From NCBI GenBank assembly GCA_015501075.1, contig JADNYJ010000866.1, positions 1-11,016 on the forward strand: a DNA stretch of 11,016 nt, written 5' to 3'. This document shows, piece by piece, positions 1-10,788 of the stretch (positions are counted from its first letter, which is position 1; the number at the start of each line of letters is the position of its first letter). A program made the position numbers and the translations under genes. Origin of the DNA: Gymnopilus junonius. Its lineage: Eukaryota; Basidiomycota; Agaricomycetes; Agaricales; Galerinaceae. The notes below the pieces were generated by a model that was given only the letters and a program-made list of their open reading frames with translations, had not been told where the DNA came from and did not search any database.

Positions 1-200
1 CGAACGAATGTGCCAAGATTCATATAAGAAAAAAGATTGTAAAATTTTAGATCATCAAAATAACAAATTTATATAACTCCCTCCACGAATACTGCAGTAT
101 ACAAGTAAATACCTTCGCACTCATATCAGCTTCTAGGTATTTACGTTATGGTATAATTACCCAATTATTCAACCATTTTATCATTTCAGGCTTGGAGAAT
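1..200. other. AT-rich flank downstream of coronin
   Basis: This stretch lies 3' of the minus-strand coronin stop codon and presumably holds its 3' UTR and polyadenylation region. It is AT-rich. I see no coding frame and no canonical AATAAA on the minus strand. The only structure I noticed is a short perfect palindrome, ATACTGCAGTAT, at 89-100, which may be chance. Confidence 0.5.
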
Positions 201-2143
<1,943 letters not shown>

Positions 2144-2354
2144 GCCTGGAGAGTATCCGAAACGGAATTTAAAGGTCTAAAGTGAAGAGCGCAAGCTGCA
2201 GAGGTAGAACTGAGAAACACTGGCGGCGCCTGGATACGAGATGGGCAGAGTTCAGGGTCAAGGAATGCTTGTCGGGTTAGGGTCATGAATTCAGCTTGGT
2301 TGATGATTTTCATCCGCCGCTCTCCTGACTCCCTCCACCAGTTTGGAGGTCGCC
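2144..2354. promoter_or_regulatory. Divergent promoter region between coronin and GCV1
   Basis: The two start codons, coronin at 2143 (minus) and GCV1 at 2355 (plus), are separated by only 211 bp, so both promoters and both 5' UTRs must fit here or overlap upstream exons. I see no clear TATA box. The GCV1 start has a strong fungal context, CGCCATGG. An open minus-strand frame crosses the region (2313-2077) but overlaps the coronin start out of frame and resembles nothing. Confidence 0.6.
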
Positions 2355-4085
2355 ATGGCTGTTCTCCGCGCTCTTTCCGTCCTTAGAGTAGGAAATTCTT
2401 TGTTCTTGAGGACTGGCTCCCTCAAGCAAGTTGTTCGTGGGTATGCGACCTCTTCCGAAGCAGTAAATTTTATCCTTTGAACCCGTAAATCCGCGTCGCT
2501 AATCGTGTCCTTTGGACAGTTGAGGCGGACTGGTCTCTACGATTTCCATCTCGCTAACAGTGCTAAAATGGTCCCTTTCGCCGGGTACTCAATGCCTCTG
2601 TCGTACGGAGACGTTGGCCAAGGTGAGGTTTTCGCACGATGTCTCCCTTATCTTCATTCATTCACCTCGCTCTTGTTTAGTGGCAAGTCACAGTTATGTT
2701 CGAAATAAAGTTGGTCTGTTCGACGTTGGCCATATGGTTCAGTCAAAGTGAACATTTTCTCTTCTATTCTGAGGGCATGGCATCAACTGATATCCATTAT
2801 TATCCAGCTTCCGCGGAAAGACCGCAACCGAATTTTTGGAGTGGTTAACCCCATCATCACTTTCTTCTCTCAAGCCCTACTCTTCAACCCTTTCTGTTCT
2901 GTTGAACGAAAAGGGCGGAATTATTGATGACACTATTGTTACCAAACACGCAGCGGATGCTTTCTATGTGGTCACCAATGCAGGCCGTCGAGAAGAAGAC
3001 CTGGCTTGGTTTAAGCAAAAGCTGCAGGAGTGGAACAACGGGGATATCGGCAAACAAGGGCCTGTAGAACATGAAGTACTGGAAAACTGGGGTCTACTAG
3101 CACTCCAAGGTATGTGCCTTCATTTCATCCAAATCGACTTGTACTGATGAATTTTACTCACAGGCCCAGAGGCTGCGTCATACCTGCAGGGCTTAACATC
3201 ATTCGATCTGCGGCAGCTGACCTTTGGCACGTCGGCTTTCGTTCCTATAGAAGGATTCAATCTTCACGTCGCGCGTGGGGGATACACTGGTGAAGATGGC
3301 TTTGAGGTATACCTGACGTCACCGGGGGCATTCATCGGTGCTTAACATATGTTCACGCCTCAGATCTCGGTTCCTCCATCACAGACCATAGAGGTTGCCC
3401 AGCTTCTCTCCAAGCCACCGGTTCAACTTATTGGTCTTGGAGCGCGCGATTCTCTTCGCTTGGAAGCTGGCATGTGCCTTTACGGCAATGATTTGGACGA
3501 GACCACCACTCCAGTTGAAGCGGGTCTGTCTTGGGTAATTGGTGAGTTTCCCTAACATCGTGTCGTGGTCTTATGACAAACGAGGTTCATTCCTAGGAAA
3601 GGAACGTAAGGAGAATGGAGGCTTTATTGGAGCCGAAACTGTCCTGAAACAGCTGAAAGAGGGGCCTACAAGGCGGAGAGTAGGTTTAATCGTGGAAGGT
3701 GCCCCAGCGCGTCGTGAGTCAAACCGTGGTTCGTGAGGCCTTGTGGACAATCCAATTAATCAAAAAATCTTCAGAGGGTGCCAAAATATACGCTCCACTT
3801 GGACATGAAGAACAACTAGGTGAGTTGCATGTATCAACCTGCGCGCAACCACCTTGTTCTTTACTCAAATTCATTTGTCTCCTTTTCTTCTCTGCTCGGC
3901 TCTTTCCAGGGGTCGTTACCTCGGGAATCCCCTCGCCAAGTCTCGGTAAAAATATTGCCATGGGATATATCAAATCTGGGTGGCATAAGAAAGGAACAGA
4001 AGTCGTGGTTGAGGTTCGCAAGCAGCTACGTAAGGCCGTGCTCACACCAATGCCGTTCCACAAACCAAATTATTGGAGAGGATGA
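2355..4085 (+). CDS. GCV1: Aminomethyltransferase, mitochondrial (glycine cleavage T protein)
   Basis: The T protein transfers the aminomethyl carbon from the H-protein lipoyl arm to tetrahydrofolate, releasing ammonia, in the mitochondrial glycine decarboxylase complex. Exons: 2355-2462, 2520-2622, 2681-2747, 2808-3109, 3164-3306, 3364-3541, 3597-3713, 3775-3819, 3910-4085. All eight introns are GT..AG (54-61 bp, the last 90 bp) and phases add up exactly to 413 codons, giving 412 aa (yeast about 400). Residues 1-36 are Arg-rich without acids until the end (RGYATSSE), a mitochondrial presequence. Then follow [11 protein letters not shown], the folate-site GGIIDD (129-134), GYTGEDGFE (233-241), [15 protein letters not shown] (268-282) and the C-terminal KPNYWRG. 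No frameshift or stop was found, unlike neighbouring genes. Its start faces coronin across 211 bp. Confidence 0.96.
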
Positions 4086-4254
4086 AAACTTTTTTAATAC
4101 TTCGCTTCTGTGCTGCCTGTTTACGTCGTTCGTTCTTTTCCAGGGTCATACAACACATTTTTTCTTTTTACATGTTTTCATTTCCCTGTGAAACGTTGTT
4201 GGAAGTGTGCTTGACTTCGCATTGTCGCTCTTTTCCTGTGCTCTAGGCACGGGT
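4086..4254 (+). other. GCV1 3' flank
   Basis: T-rich sequence after the GCV1 stop, presumably 3' UTR and terminator. No canonical AATAAA is present. Nothing else is recognisable. Confidence 0.4.
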
Positions 4255-5802
4255 TTAAAGATAACCGAAGATCGCGATGACTTCCGAATGTGACTTGTGA
4301 TTAGATGTTAGATGGATTTCAGAGCTGTGCACTTCCTTCCTATCGGCGAGAGCCGATGGCAGGAAAGTCGTGCACATCTCAGCATATTGATCAATGTTGT
4401 AAGTGGCAGTATAAATTGATTCTTGAAATCTTTCAAAGGCGCATTTTGAGCCCAAAACCTCACCAGAACTCACAGCTTTCTTCACTGCCTCTTCAGTAAT
4501 AGCTGTTATTTCGCAGAGATCATTTCTTTATCGACAGATAGTTTGCCACGCTAGACACCGATCTGGGCACCGCGACTAAAATGTCCTCTTTCTCATGTGG
4601 AGCATCATTCAACAAGGTTTGACCTCGCAATGCAAGTTCCTTGCCTGACGGATGGAAGCGGTTCAGGTCGAGATCCTATCCTGATTTTGAAATTCATTCT
4701 GGATGCCATTAGTGAACGCGCTTGGCTCTCGGAAGGAGACGGTGACGGTCGACAATCGCAAAATTCTTACTGCGTGTGTATTCATCCGTTACCCATTGTC
4801 ATTTATCAAAATTATCGTCTGATAACGTTCATTTGACACCCGAATAAGCCTGGAAGGCTGGAACTTTGCACGATTGAATTGCCTACTGTATTCGATCAGC
4901 CAGAGAGTACGGGAGATCTTTCGACGACGAGGTTTGCGCCGCGGATGCCGACAACGAAGCACCTGTGCCTTTTCCATTTATTCAATTGATGCCGCTTATA
5001 GCTTCTAAATTTGCATCGACAATGCGGACACTATCTCACATAACATCTTCTCTGTGCGGAGGCTGGGAAAAAAAAGAGCGAGGGCTTGGCCCGGATTCGG
5101 TGAATGGTTTTCTAATGAATGTAATTTTAGTGGACCGCGGAACTTTTCCGCATAAGTTCAGCGACATCGGAGCAAGTATTTTCTGGATCTCTTCAATACT
5201 TATGTATGTTCCAGTCGTGTTTTTCGGGAAATGGATTGGTTTAACGTATGTTCTCTCTTCATCATTTCTGTGCATGCTCTACAGGCGCGGTGCGAAGATG
5301 TCATCAATGTATTCTTCACTTTATTTTCCCAACGAATCCTTACTTCGAAGTCTAGAGACACAGCTTCCGGGTCACAAAATCAGTGTGAGTCGGATCATCT
5401 ACACAGCTATCGAAGTCTGGGAAGTAGCTGCCAGTCTCTGTCAGTTCTTCATCGTCTAATTGGCTATTGGATGTCGTTATGTACTGAACGAACATCTGCT
5501 ATGATAGATCTCGGAGCGGCGAACTACGAGGTAAGAAAACAAATGAATGGGCCCATACTTAGTCTCGAGCTTAAACCTTTGGACGAGTGCACGGATATAT
5601 TGGATTATGAAGATAGTTGGGAAGTTTTTATGCATAACAATATCCTTGCCCTCATGTGTTCGAACCGAAATGCTGTTCGCAAAGCACACATTGCGTCTGT
5701 TTTCCCCTCCTATTGGGCTACTTATAGAGTTATCTAGTCTAGTCAGATCCGTGAACAGAGCTGTAAAGGGATTCTTTTCTGAAATAGCTTCTTTAATTTG
5801 AA
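4255..5802 (-). pseudogene. Unidentified broken multi-exon gene (tentative)
   Basis: I do not recognise this. On the minus strand a series of protein-like frames runs in order: 5802-5540 (contains NRRNVCFANSISVRTHEGKD), about 5458-5347 (DDEELTETGSYFPDFDS), 5277-4839 (contains KPIHFPKNTTGTYISIEEIQ and GASLSASAAQTSSSKDLPYS), 4769-4528 (STVTVSFREPSAFTNGIQNE, then a further stop, then EKEDILVAVPRSVSSVANYL) and 4512-4255 (ITEEAVKKAVSSGEVLGSKC). Two joins look like real introns: GTAAGG..TTGATGAC..TGTAG of 65 bp at about 5346-5282, and GTGTCA..ACGCAG of 70 bp at 4770-4839. In-frame stops interrupt the third part (TGA, TGA, TAG) and the fourth (TGA), and frame changes are needed elsewhere. The opposite strand also has open frames here (4965-5459, 5231-5737), so strand is uncertain. 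No motif suggests a function. Confidence 0.3.
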
Positions 5803-6418
5803 TTTAAACATTAGAGAATAAAAGGTCTGGACTGGGTTACTTAAATATGCTAGATAGTAGGCTTCCATACTGATTTACGTACCTGCCCATGCCGCAGCTA
5901 AAGTTTTTTTATGTAGAACATTTCCGCTTGCGATTCACTAATCTACTTAGGCTGTTCAACCTAGGCATGCGTTTAAACGCAGTTCAGCTGTATAGCAAGT
6001 TCTTAAAAAATGATCTCTTGGTGTTAAGTCTGTGTTCTTAATTCCTTGATGTGATTCTGAGAGCAGTAGAGACAGCTCTGCATTCACAGAGGCTCTTAAA
6101 CCCAATGACGGAGAATCGGCGTTACAAGAATCATGGTACAGTGCTCAGTCTCGTAAAAGCCGATGAATGCAGGTGAAAACAGCTTGACATGTGAGGGAAC
6201 CATATAGACAAATAGGGAGCAGTTCTAAAAATACTGCGTGTAGCCGCGGCGAAATAACAGACAGTGAGAAATCAATCCACTCTTTGCGGCGTTCGACATT
6301 CAAATTGACAGTCCTCAACGCCCATCACGTGCTCGGGTATCAATTAATAAATTTACGTCGAATTGATTTCGACCAGAAAGCTATGAGTATAACAAGAATT
6401 TGGAAATATTCGATAAGT
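5803..6418. other. Intergenic spacer upstream of hydrophobin 1
   Basis: AT-rich sequence of about 600 bp with no gene I can support on either strand. Its right end is the upstream promoter of the first hydrophobin; an element TTTGGAAAT at 6399-6407 resembles ones next to the TATA boxes of the other two hydrophobins. Confidence 0.4.
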
Positions 6419-6426
6419 TATAAAAG
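6419..6426 (+). promoter_or_regulatory. TATA box of hydrophobin 1
   Basis: TATAAAAG lies 90 bp before the start codon, in an otherwise unremarkable AT-rich stretch. Both other hydrophobins have TATAAAGG in the equivalent place, which supports a functional core promoter. Confidence 0.65.
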
Positions 6427-6508
6427 GAGGGAGACTTTGTGCTTGGATCTTCAGTCGAACTCCAGTTCTACTATCCCATTAGCCACCAAATCTCAAAGAA
6501 AGCTCAGG

Positions 6509-7001
6509 ATGTTCGCTCGTGCTGCTTCTGTCTTTGTGTTAGCGCTTCCCCTCCTTGCGGCTGCCAATGCTATCCCCGAAACAACGGTGATCAATGCACC
6601 ACCGGATCTCTTCAGTGCTGCAGTTCTGCGCAAAGCGTGAGCCATATTTTAAGCACACGCCAATCTTACTGACGACTCCCTGTAGGCGTCGTCCTCTGTC
6701 GTCAGCGTTTTGCTCGGCCTTTTGGGAATTGATGTTGGATCGGTCACTGGCCTAGTTGCGGTAAGTAAAAACTACACGACGTCAGGGACAGACCTTACAA
6801 GGTTGGTATCTTATAGTTACTTGCTCCCCAATCACCGTTGTTGGTGCATCCGGGACGTCCTGCTCTGAGCAACCGGTCTGCTGCACCGATAACTCCTTCG
6901 TAAGTTGCATTTCTTTTGTGGATTAGCAAAACACAATAAGATTAATTTGTACAGAATGGGGTCATTGCTCTCGGTTGCTCCCCGTCAACGTCAATGTTTA
7001 A
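6509..7001 (+). pseudogene. Class I hydrophobin 1, with three one-base losses
   Basis: Hydrophobins are small secreted proteins that assemble into amphipathic rodlet films on hyphae and fruiting bodies. Exons: 6509-6636, 6686-6760, 6817-6899, 6955-7001; introns 49, 56 and 55 bp. Residues 1-21 (MFARAASVFVLALPLLAAANA) form a signal peptide; the eight cysteines follow the class I pattern C-X6-CC-X32-C-X12-C-X5-CC-X12-C-X7, about 111 aa overall. The copy cannot be read straight through. One C is missing from the run at 6574-6577, one G at the exon 2 donor (6760/6761, GTTGCG|GTAAGT where hydrophobin 2 has an extra G giving the right phase), and one G at 6984 before the final NVNV stop. No cysteine codon is lost. 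As read, the first frame ends at a TGA at about 6638. It is either a fresh pseudogene or an intact gene with under-called runs. Confidence 0.88.
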
Positions 7002-7073
7002 TCGCTCGTCAAGACTTGGCGGTGACCTGCACCATCAGACACGAGGAGTTTCTACAATGTATTCTTTAGTAGT

Positions 7074-7079
7074 AATAAA
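7074..7079 (+). terminator. Possible polyadenylation signal of hydrophobin 1
   Basis: AATAAA occurs 73 nt after the expected hydrophobin 1 stop codon, a plausible distance for a polyadenylation signal. The motif is loosely used in fungi, and in AT-rich DNA it also arises by chance. Confidence 0.3.
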
Positions 7080-8460
7080 TTTGTTACCAACAAGCTTTGA
7101 ATTTTAAGTGCCATAACTCTGGATCAACTCTAAGCGGCCTTCGGGATCTATTTTAGTCTTGAACTTGATCGTCTTTGCCATGTGGTTCTGTGGATAGCCA
7201 GTTATACATATGACCAATGCAGTTCAATTATATTAGTTTCCAGATTCGGTAAACTGTGTTGTTGAGACCTGAAAGGAGTTCTCACCAACCATTCAACCCT
7301 TCAAAATGCCCTATTCACGGTTGCGATCACTCTCACCTCGAAGCGTAAGATCGACCTAAGATCTCTATTAGATTATGAGTTGCTAATCTTTTGCTATGCT
7401 TATGATGAGGTATTTTTTTAGGAGAGTTCATAATGTTCTCGACTATTCCAGTGATCCCCAGACCAACCTCATTTCTTATTGGAAGTTCTACTTTTAATAG
7501 ATCGCAATTTAACTTTCGAAGGCAGCGCTCCACTACGCGAAGTTTACCACTAAGATCCAGTTATCCAGTTATCGAAATAAGGGCTTCTACAGCTAGTGAT
7601 ATCTGTCTAAATTCACATACACATGCCATTGAGTTCCGTGAAAAGATGCCGCTTGGTGCACACCCACGTAGCTGTAGAGAAGTAGAAGTAAATAAAGCCC
7701 ATGGGCACTGTGGAATTTTTTCGCCGAGAGAACTGGAAATTAAAAAATAAAAATATTTCCTTTAATGTAACTAATGCCAGGGACCAACAATACTTTGCAC
7801 ACGGAAGTCATAAAGATAATAGATGTTCCACGATACATCAAACGCCTTCGCCTTCGTTGTGATAGATCATTCTAACTTTGAGCTTCTAATATTTAGTGGC
7901 GGTCTAGATCGACAGGCGAGGCCCGCGTTAGAGCTTTTCCGCTTAGCGCTTGGTGCATAGAATCGTCCTTTTGTCGAGTAGTACCCTGGGTATTATTGTA
8001 ATTATTTTCTTGAAGGAAAAGCTGGTTTTGTTCGGGTGGAAGTCGGAGTACTGTATGGTCATTTATTCTTAGCACTAAAGTACTCCGGTTCATCATTGTT
8101 CAAAGTCCACTTCATTCGCCGACGAATGAAAACTGAGGTCAATGTGACCTCTGACAAAATAAAGCAAGGGAAAGTGCGTCATTGTATGCCCTGCTCACAG
8201 ACAGTACGCAGGCGGTGAAGTTTGAAGGCATGACATCGTGGGACGTATCGCACATTGTTTTCCTGGTGCAGAAGTTGGGTGGACACAAGGCGGCCTTGAG
8301 AGACGAGGACCAATCGTATTCCATCGGAGATGACCTGGGAAGCCAATTGGAGATGATATCTGGATCGCCACAGTTCGACACATCTTTGACTTGACATCCA
8401 GCATGTTTAAGTTTTCATCTCTATTTTGACCACCTCTTACATAATGTTATGCGGCCGTAA
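7080..8460. other. Spacer between hydrophobins 1 and 2
   Basis: About 1.4 kb without a gene I can support. An open plus-strand frame at 7433-7750 has no recognisable motif. The segment 8175-8394 is more GC-rich and open in most frames on both strands; its plus-strand reading (containing TSWDVSHIVFLVQKLGGHKA, stop at 8392-8394, possible acceptor AG at 8173-8174) could be a terminal exon scrap, but direction and identity cannot be decided from the sequence. Confidence 0.4.
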
Positions 8461-8474
8461 TCCGGAATCCGGAA
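8461..8474 (+). repeat. Tandem TCCGGAA repeat in the hydrophobin 2 promoter
   Basis: Two perfect back-to-back copies of TCCGGAA, each containing the palindrome TCCGGA, sit about 50 bp before the TATA box. This could be a paired binding site for a regulator. It is not seen in front of the other two hydrophobins. Confidence 0.5.
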
Positions 8475-8508
8475 TCACACAGAAATCATCTAAAAGAACA
8501 CCGTCACG

Positions 8509-8530
8509 ATTGGTTGGAAATCTATAAAGG
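8509..8530 (+). promoter_or_regulatory. Core promoter of hydrophobin 2 (inverted CCAAT and TATA)
   Basis: ATTGG (inverted CCAAT box) at 8509-8513 is followed by TTGGAAAT at 8514-8521 and TATAAAGG at 8523-8530. The TATA element is 73 bp before the start codon. Hydrophobin 3 shows nearly the same arrangement (TTTGAAAT then TATAAAGG), so this is probably a shared core promoter inherited through duplication. Confidence 0.65.
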
Positions 8531-8595
8531 GCGGTAGAGAAAGTGGAAAATTCTTCAGTTCACTGAACCCAAGTACTCGTCAAAGAAAGTTCAAG

Positions 8596-9170
8596 ATGTT
8601 TGGTCGTGCCTCCGCTGCTCTTCTTCTCGCTCTCCCAATCCTTGCCGCCGCCCAGTCCGACTGCACAACTGGCTCCCTCGAGTGCTGCTCCTCTGTCCAA
8701 AGCGTAATGACTCTTGAATTGATGAGAAAATTACCTTGCATACTGATATAGCATCGTTATACTAGGCATCTAACCCGTTATCAGTACACTCTCGGCTTTT
8801 GGGTATCGTTGTTGGCGATATTACTGGTCAAGTTGGTGGTAAGTCGTTTGCGCGAAATAACCCGACTAAATACCCACAACGTTCCTGGATAGTTACGTGC
8901 TCCCCAATCACCGTTGTCGGTGCCGGAGGCACTTCCTGCAGCGAGCAACCCGTCTGCTGCACTAATAACTCCTTCGTACGTTACCAAATATGCTAAGTAC
9001 TATGTCGGCCCCTAATGTTTCTCCGTCAGAATGGTGTCGTTGCCCTAGATGCACCCCATCAACATCAACCTCTAGGTTGCAGAAGCGATGTCCCCATTTC
9101 ATGGAATTCTTGGACGCCCACGGGCTATGATGTACTAAGATGGATTATATTGCAAAACACACAAATATAG
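8596..9170 (+). CDS. Class I hydrophobin 2, open but with a shifted C-terminus
   Basis: Same family, orientation and intron plan as its neighbours. Exons: 8596-8703, 8766-8838, 8893-8975, 9030 onward; introns 62, 54 and 54 bp. Signal peptide residues 1-20 ([20 protein letters not shown]), then C-X6-CC in exon 1 and C-X12-C-X5-CC in exon 3. Exon 2 is 73 nt against 75 (plus one expected) in hydrophobin 1: three single bases are missing at about 8776, 8790 and 8796, so the frame is kept and only a short hydrophobic stretch is altered. In exon 4 a G (about 9048) and a C (9054-9057) are missing before what should be the usual GCTPININL ending with a stop at 9073-9075. As read the frame continues to TAG at 9168-9170 (134 aa), and a new Leu-Gly-Cys supplies an eighth cysteine, 21 residues after the CC pair instead of about 12. 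Confidence 0.88.
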
Positions 9171-10063
9171 GTGGTTATTGGATTTTTCAAACCGATTTAG
9201 CAAAGAAAAATATGAGTAAGCCAAGATAATTTGGCAAAGAAAAGCAAAGACAAAGCACTGCACTCCTGCTCAAGTTTGAAACTCATCTGATAAGACTCGT
9301 ACATCCGTATGCGACATATTGACTGCCTTATGTTACGGACTGGAAACACCCACAAATAATGAGCTGATCCTTTTATCCTGTAGTGGAAATAGGGAGGAGA
9401 CCTAGGGTTGGTGAACTGACGACAGGCGCTCGTGAAGCCTCATATACGGATAACTACTCCTTTGGAAACCTAAATGAGAAAGCAGTTTGGCATCGGATTG
9501 GACCCTTGCGGATTTCATTTTATGTCACCCCAGATGTCTTGATACGGGTGGGTGAAATATTCCTGACTGATGATATCCTGCGGCAGCACCAGAAGTCGCC
9601 ATCGCATGTCGCTATCTCGTGACATTGTCATGACTAGTCTAGACGTGGCTTCGCTTCTGGTCAGTGCAAGAGAGCTACAGATACTACGTCGGACACTAGT
9701 GTGAATCAATTATGACACCCTATAGCTAATTTGGTACGATTAGCGTATTTCAACATGGCAAATATGTTTGACCACCTTTGCCCGTTTTACTCTTTAATAC
9801 GTGTGGAGTCGACGGAAGACATAGGCATACCGTTGAGCAACAAGGTACAAAAATTCTGTGTCGCTTTATCGTCTTATTTTTTATAGGATATCAAATGAAA
9901 AGGATGACACAAAGTAATAGCCGCACCGTATGCAGAATTCGACACATGTTCAAACGTCGGCCAGAGTCCTAAAGGAGTGAGACTGCCAATCTTCGAGTTT
10001 TGATGTACATGTATCTGAGCGAAAAGAAGTTTGCCCAGAAGCAGCTCTTCGCATTTGAAATTG
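9171..10063. other. Spacer between hydrophobins 2 and 3
   Basis: About 900 bp. Two consecutive plus-strand frames, 9383-9622 and 9609-9704 (the latter containing MTSLDVASLLVSARELQILR), look mildly protein-like and could be joined by one frame change, but I recognise no family and the opposite strand is also open over 9515-9709. Nothing else is supported. The right end carries the promoter of hydrophobin 3. Confidence 0.35.
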
Positions 10064-10071
10064 TATAAAGG
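10054..10071 (+). promoter_or_regulatory. Core promoter of hydrophobin 3
   Basis: TTTGAAAT at 10054-10061 is followed two bases later by TATAAAGG at 10064-10071, matching the hydrophobin 2 arrangement. The TATA box is only 47 bp before the start codon, shorter than the 73 and 90 bp of the other two copies. Confidence 0.6.
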
Positions 10072-10110
10072 GACGTTATTTCGGGGTTTAGTATACTTAC
10101 ATCACTTGTG

Positions 10111-10606
10111 ATGTTCTCCCCAGCGCTTTACACCCTATTTCTCACACTCCCTGCCTTCGTGGTGGCCACCATTCTCCCTCGGGTGGTATAGTCGATTCAT
10201 GCAACACCGGGGGACTTCAGTGCTGCAAATCCATCCAAGTGTCTGTACTCTGAGGAGCCCAATCGTGAAACTAATAAAATTTGTCTTACTATCACATGAG
10301 CCATCGGTTAGCAAGCTTCTTGGGTAGTTTGGCGTAGTGGCTGATGTTGGTGCACTCGTTGGGCGTGAGTTCTGGCCCCGGGTGAACTTTGCATTGGATA
10401 CTGACGGATTTGATCCTTGGAACAGTCACCTGCTCCGATGTTAACGTTGTTGGTGTGTCTGGAACATCTGCTCTGCTCAGCAAGTCTGCTGCGACAACAA
10501 CTCCTTTGTAAGTGCCTTTCAAAAACTTCGTCGCAAGCTGTTAAGCAGGTTAAGGACAGCACGGGTCGTCGCTCTCGGCTGTAGCCCTATTAATGTCAAT
10601 GTTTGA
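10111..10606 (+). pseudogene. Class I hydrophobin 3, broken in every exon
   Basis: Third tandem copy. Exons: 10111-10244, 10301-10364, 10426-10507, 10560-10606; introns 56, 61 and 52 bp at the same places as in copies 1 and 2. The hydrophobic signal peptide begins MFSPALYTLFLTLPAFVVAT. With lesions bridged, all eight cysteines are present and the end reads ALGCSPINVNV, about 109 aa. Breaks: one G missing from the run at 10181-10183 (as read the frame stops at a TAG at 10189-10191); an in-frame TAG at 10325-10327 where the paralogue has a Leu in LLGLLG; one C missing at 10468 before the fourth cysteine; one G missing at 10563-10565. The exon 2 acceptor (ATGAG) is weaker than usual. With a nonsense codon besides the base losses, it is the best candidate of the three for a true pseudogene. 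Confidence 0.87.
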
Positions 10607-10774
10607 TTCAGTGTTCTTTAGTCCTAGAATGATATTTTACCTCTCCTATATAACATTTGCAATGGAATTGCCATTAAATGGTTCTCAGAAGAAGTGTTGG
10701 CAGCTTGAACTGAGAGCAAACTAAGAGTAGGTCAAAGTAGATATGTTATGTAATTTCGAGGAGAGAAAAAAAAG
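10607..10774. other. Hydrophobin 3 3' flank
   Basis: AT-rich sequence after the hydrophobin 3 stop, presumably its 3' UTR and the distal part of the next promoter. No clear polyadenylation signal or coding frame. Confidence 0.4.
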
Positions 10775-10788
10775 CCGTGACGTCACGG
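10775..10788. promoter_or_regulatory. Perfect CRE/ATF-type palindrome
   Basis: CCGTGACGTCACGG is a perfect 14-bp palindrome with the full TGACGTCA core bound by CREB/ATF-type bZIP factors. It lies 152 bp before the start codon of the gene at the right edge, directly after an A-rich tract, in a GC-rich stretch containing GCGCGCC and GTCACG. A regulatory role for the downstream gene is inferred from position. Confidence 0.65.

Noticed and set aside
89..100. Palindrome ATACTGCAGTAT
   Set aside because: A single 12-bp palindrome in AT-rich 3' flank with no partner or known function is expected by chance now and then.
4965..5737. Long plus-strand open frames at 4965-5459 and 5231-5737 as a gene
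   Set aside because: They overlap each other in different frames, have no recognisable motif or joined exon structure, and lie opposite the minus-strand frames that have better intron signals. Kept only as an alternative.
7433..7750. 105-codon plus-strand frame as a small gene
   Set aside because: No motif, no promoter or intron signals and AT-rich surroundings; I cannot distinguish it from a chance frame.
8175..8400. GC-richer segment as a terminal exon or gene fragment
   Set aside because: It is open in most frames on both strands, so openness says nothing about direction, and no reading resembles a family I know.
6509..10606. Repeat-induced point mutation (RIP) as the cause of the hydrophobin damage
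   Set aside because: RIP leaves many C-to-T and G-to-A changes. The lesions here are single-base losses and the duplicated exons keep their C and G positions, so RIP does not fit.
6509..10606. Programmed ribosomal frameshifting in hydrophobins
   Set aside because: It would need several events per short mRNA at differing sites, one of them at a splice donor, without a common slippery sequence.
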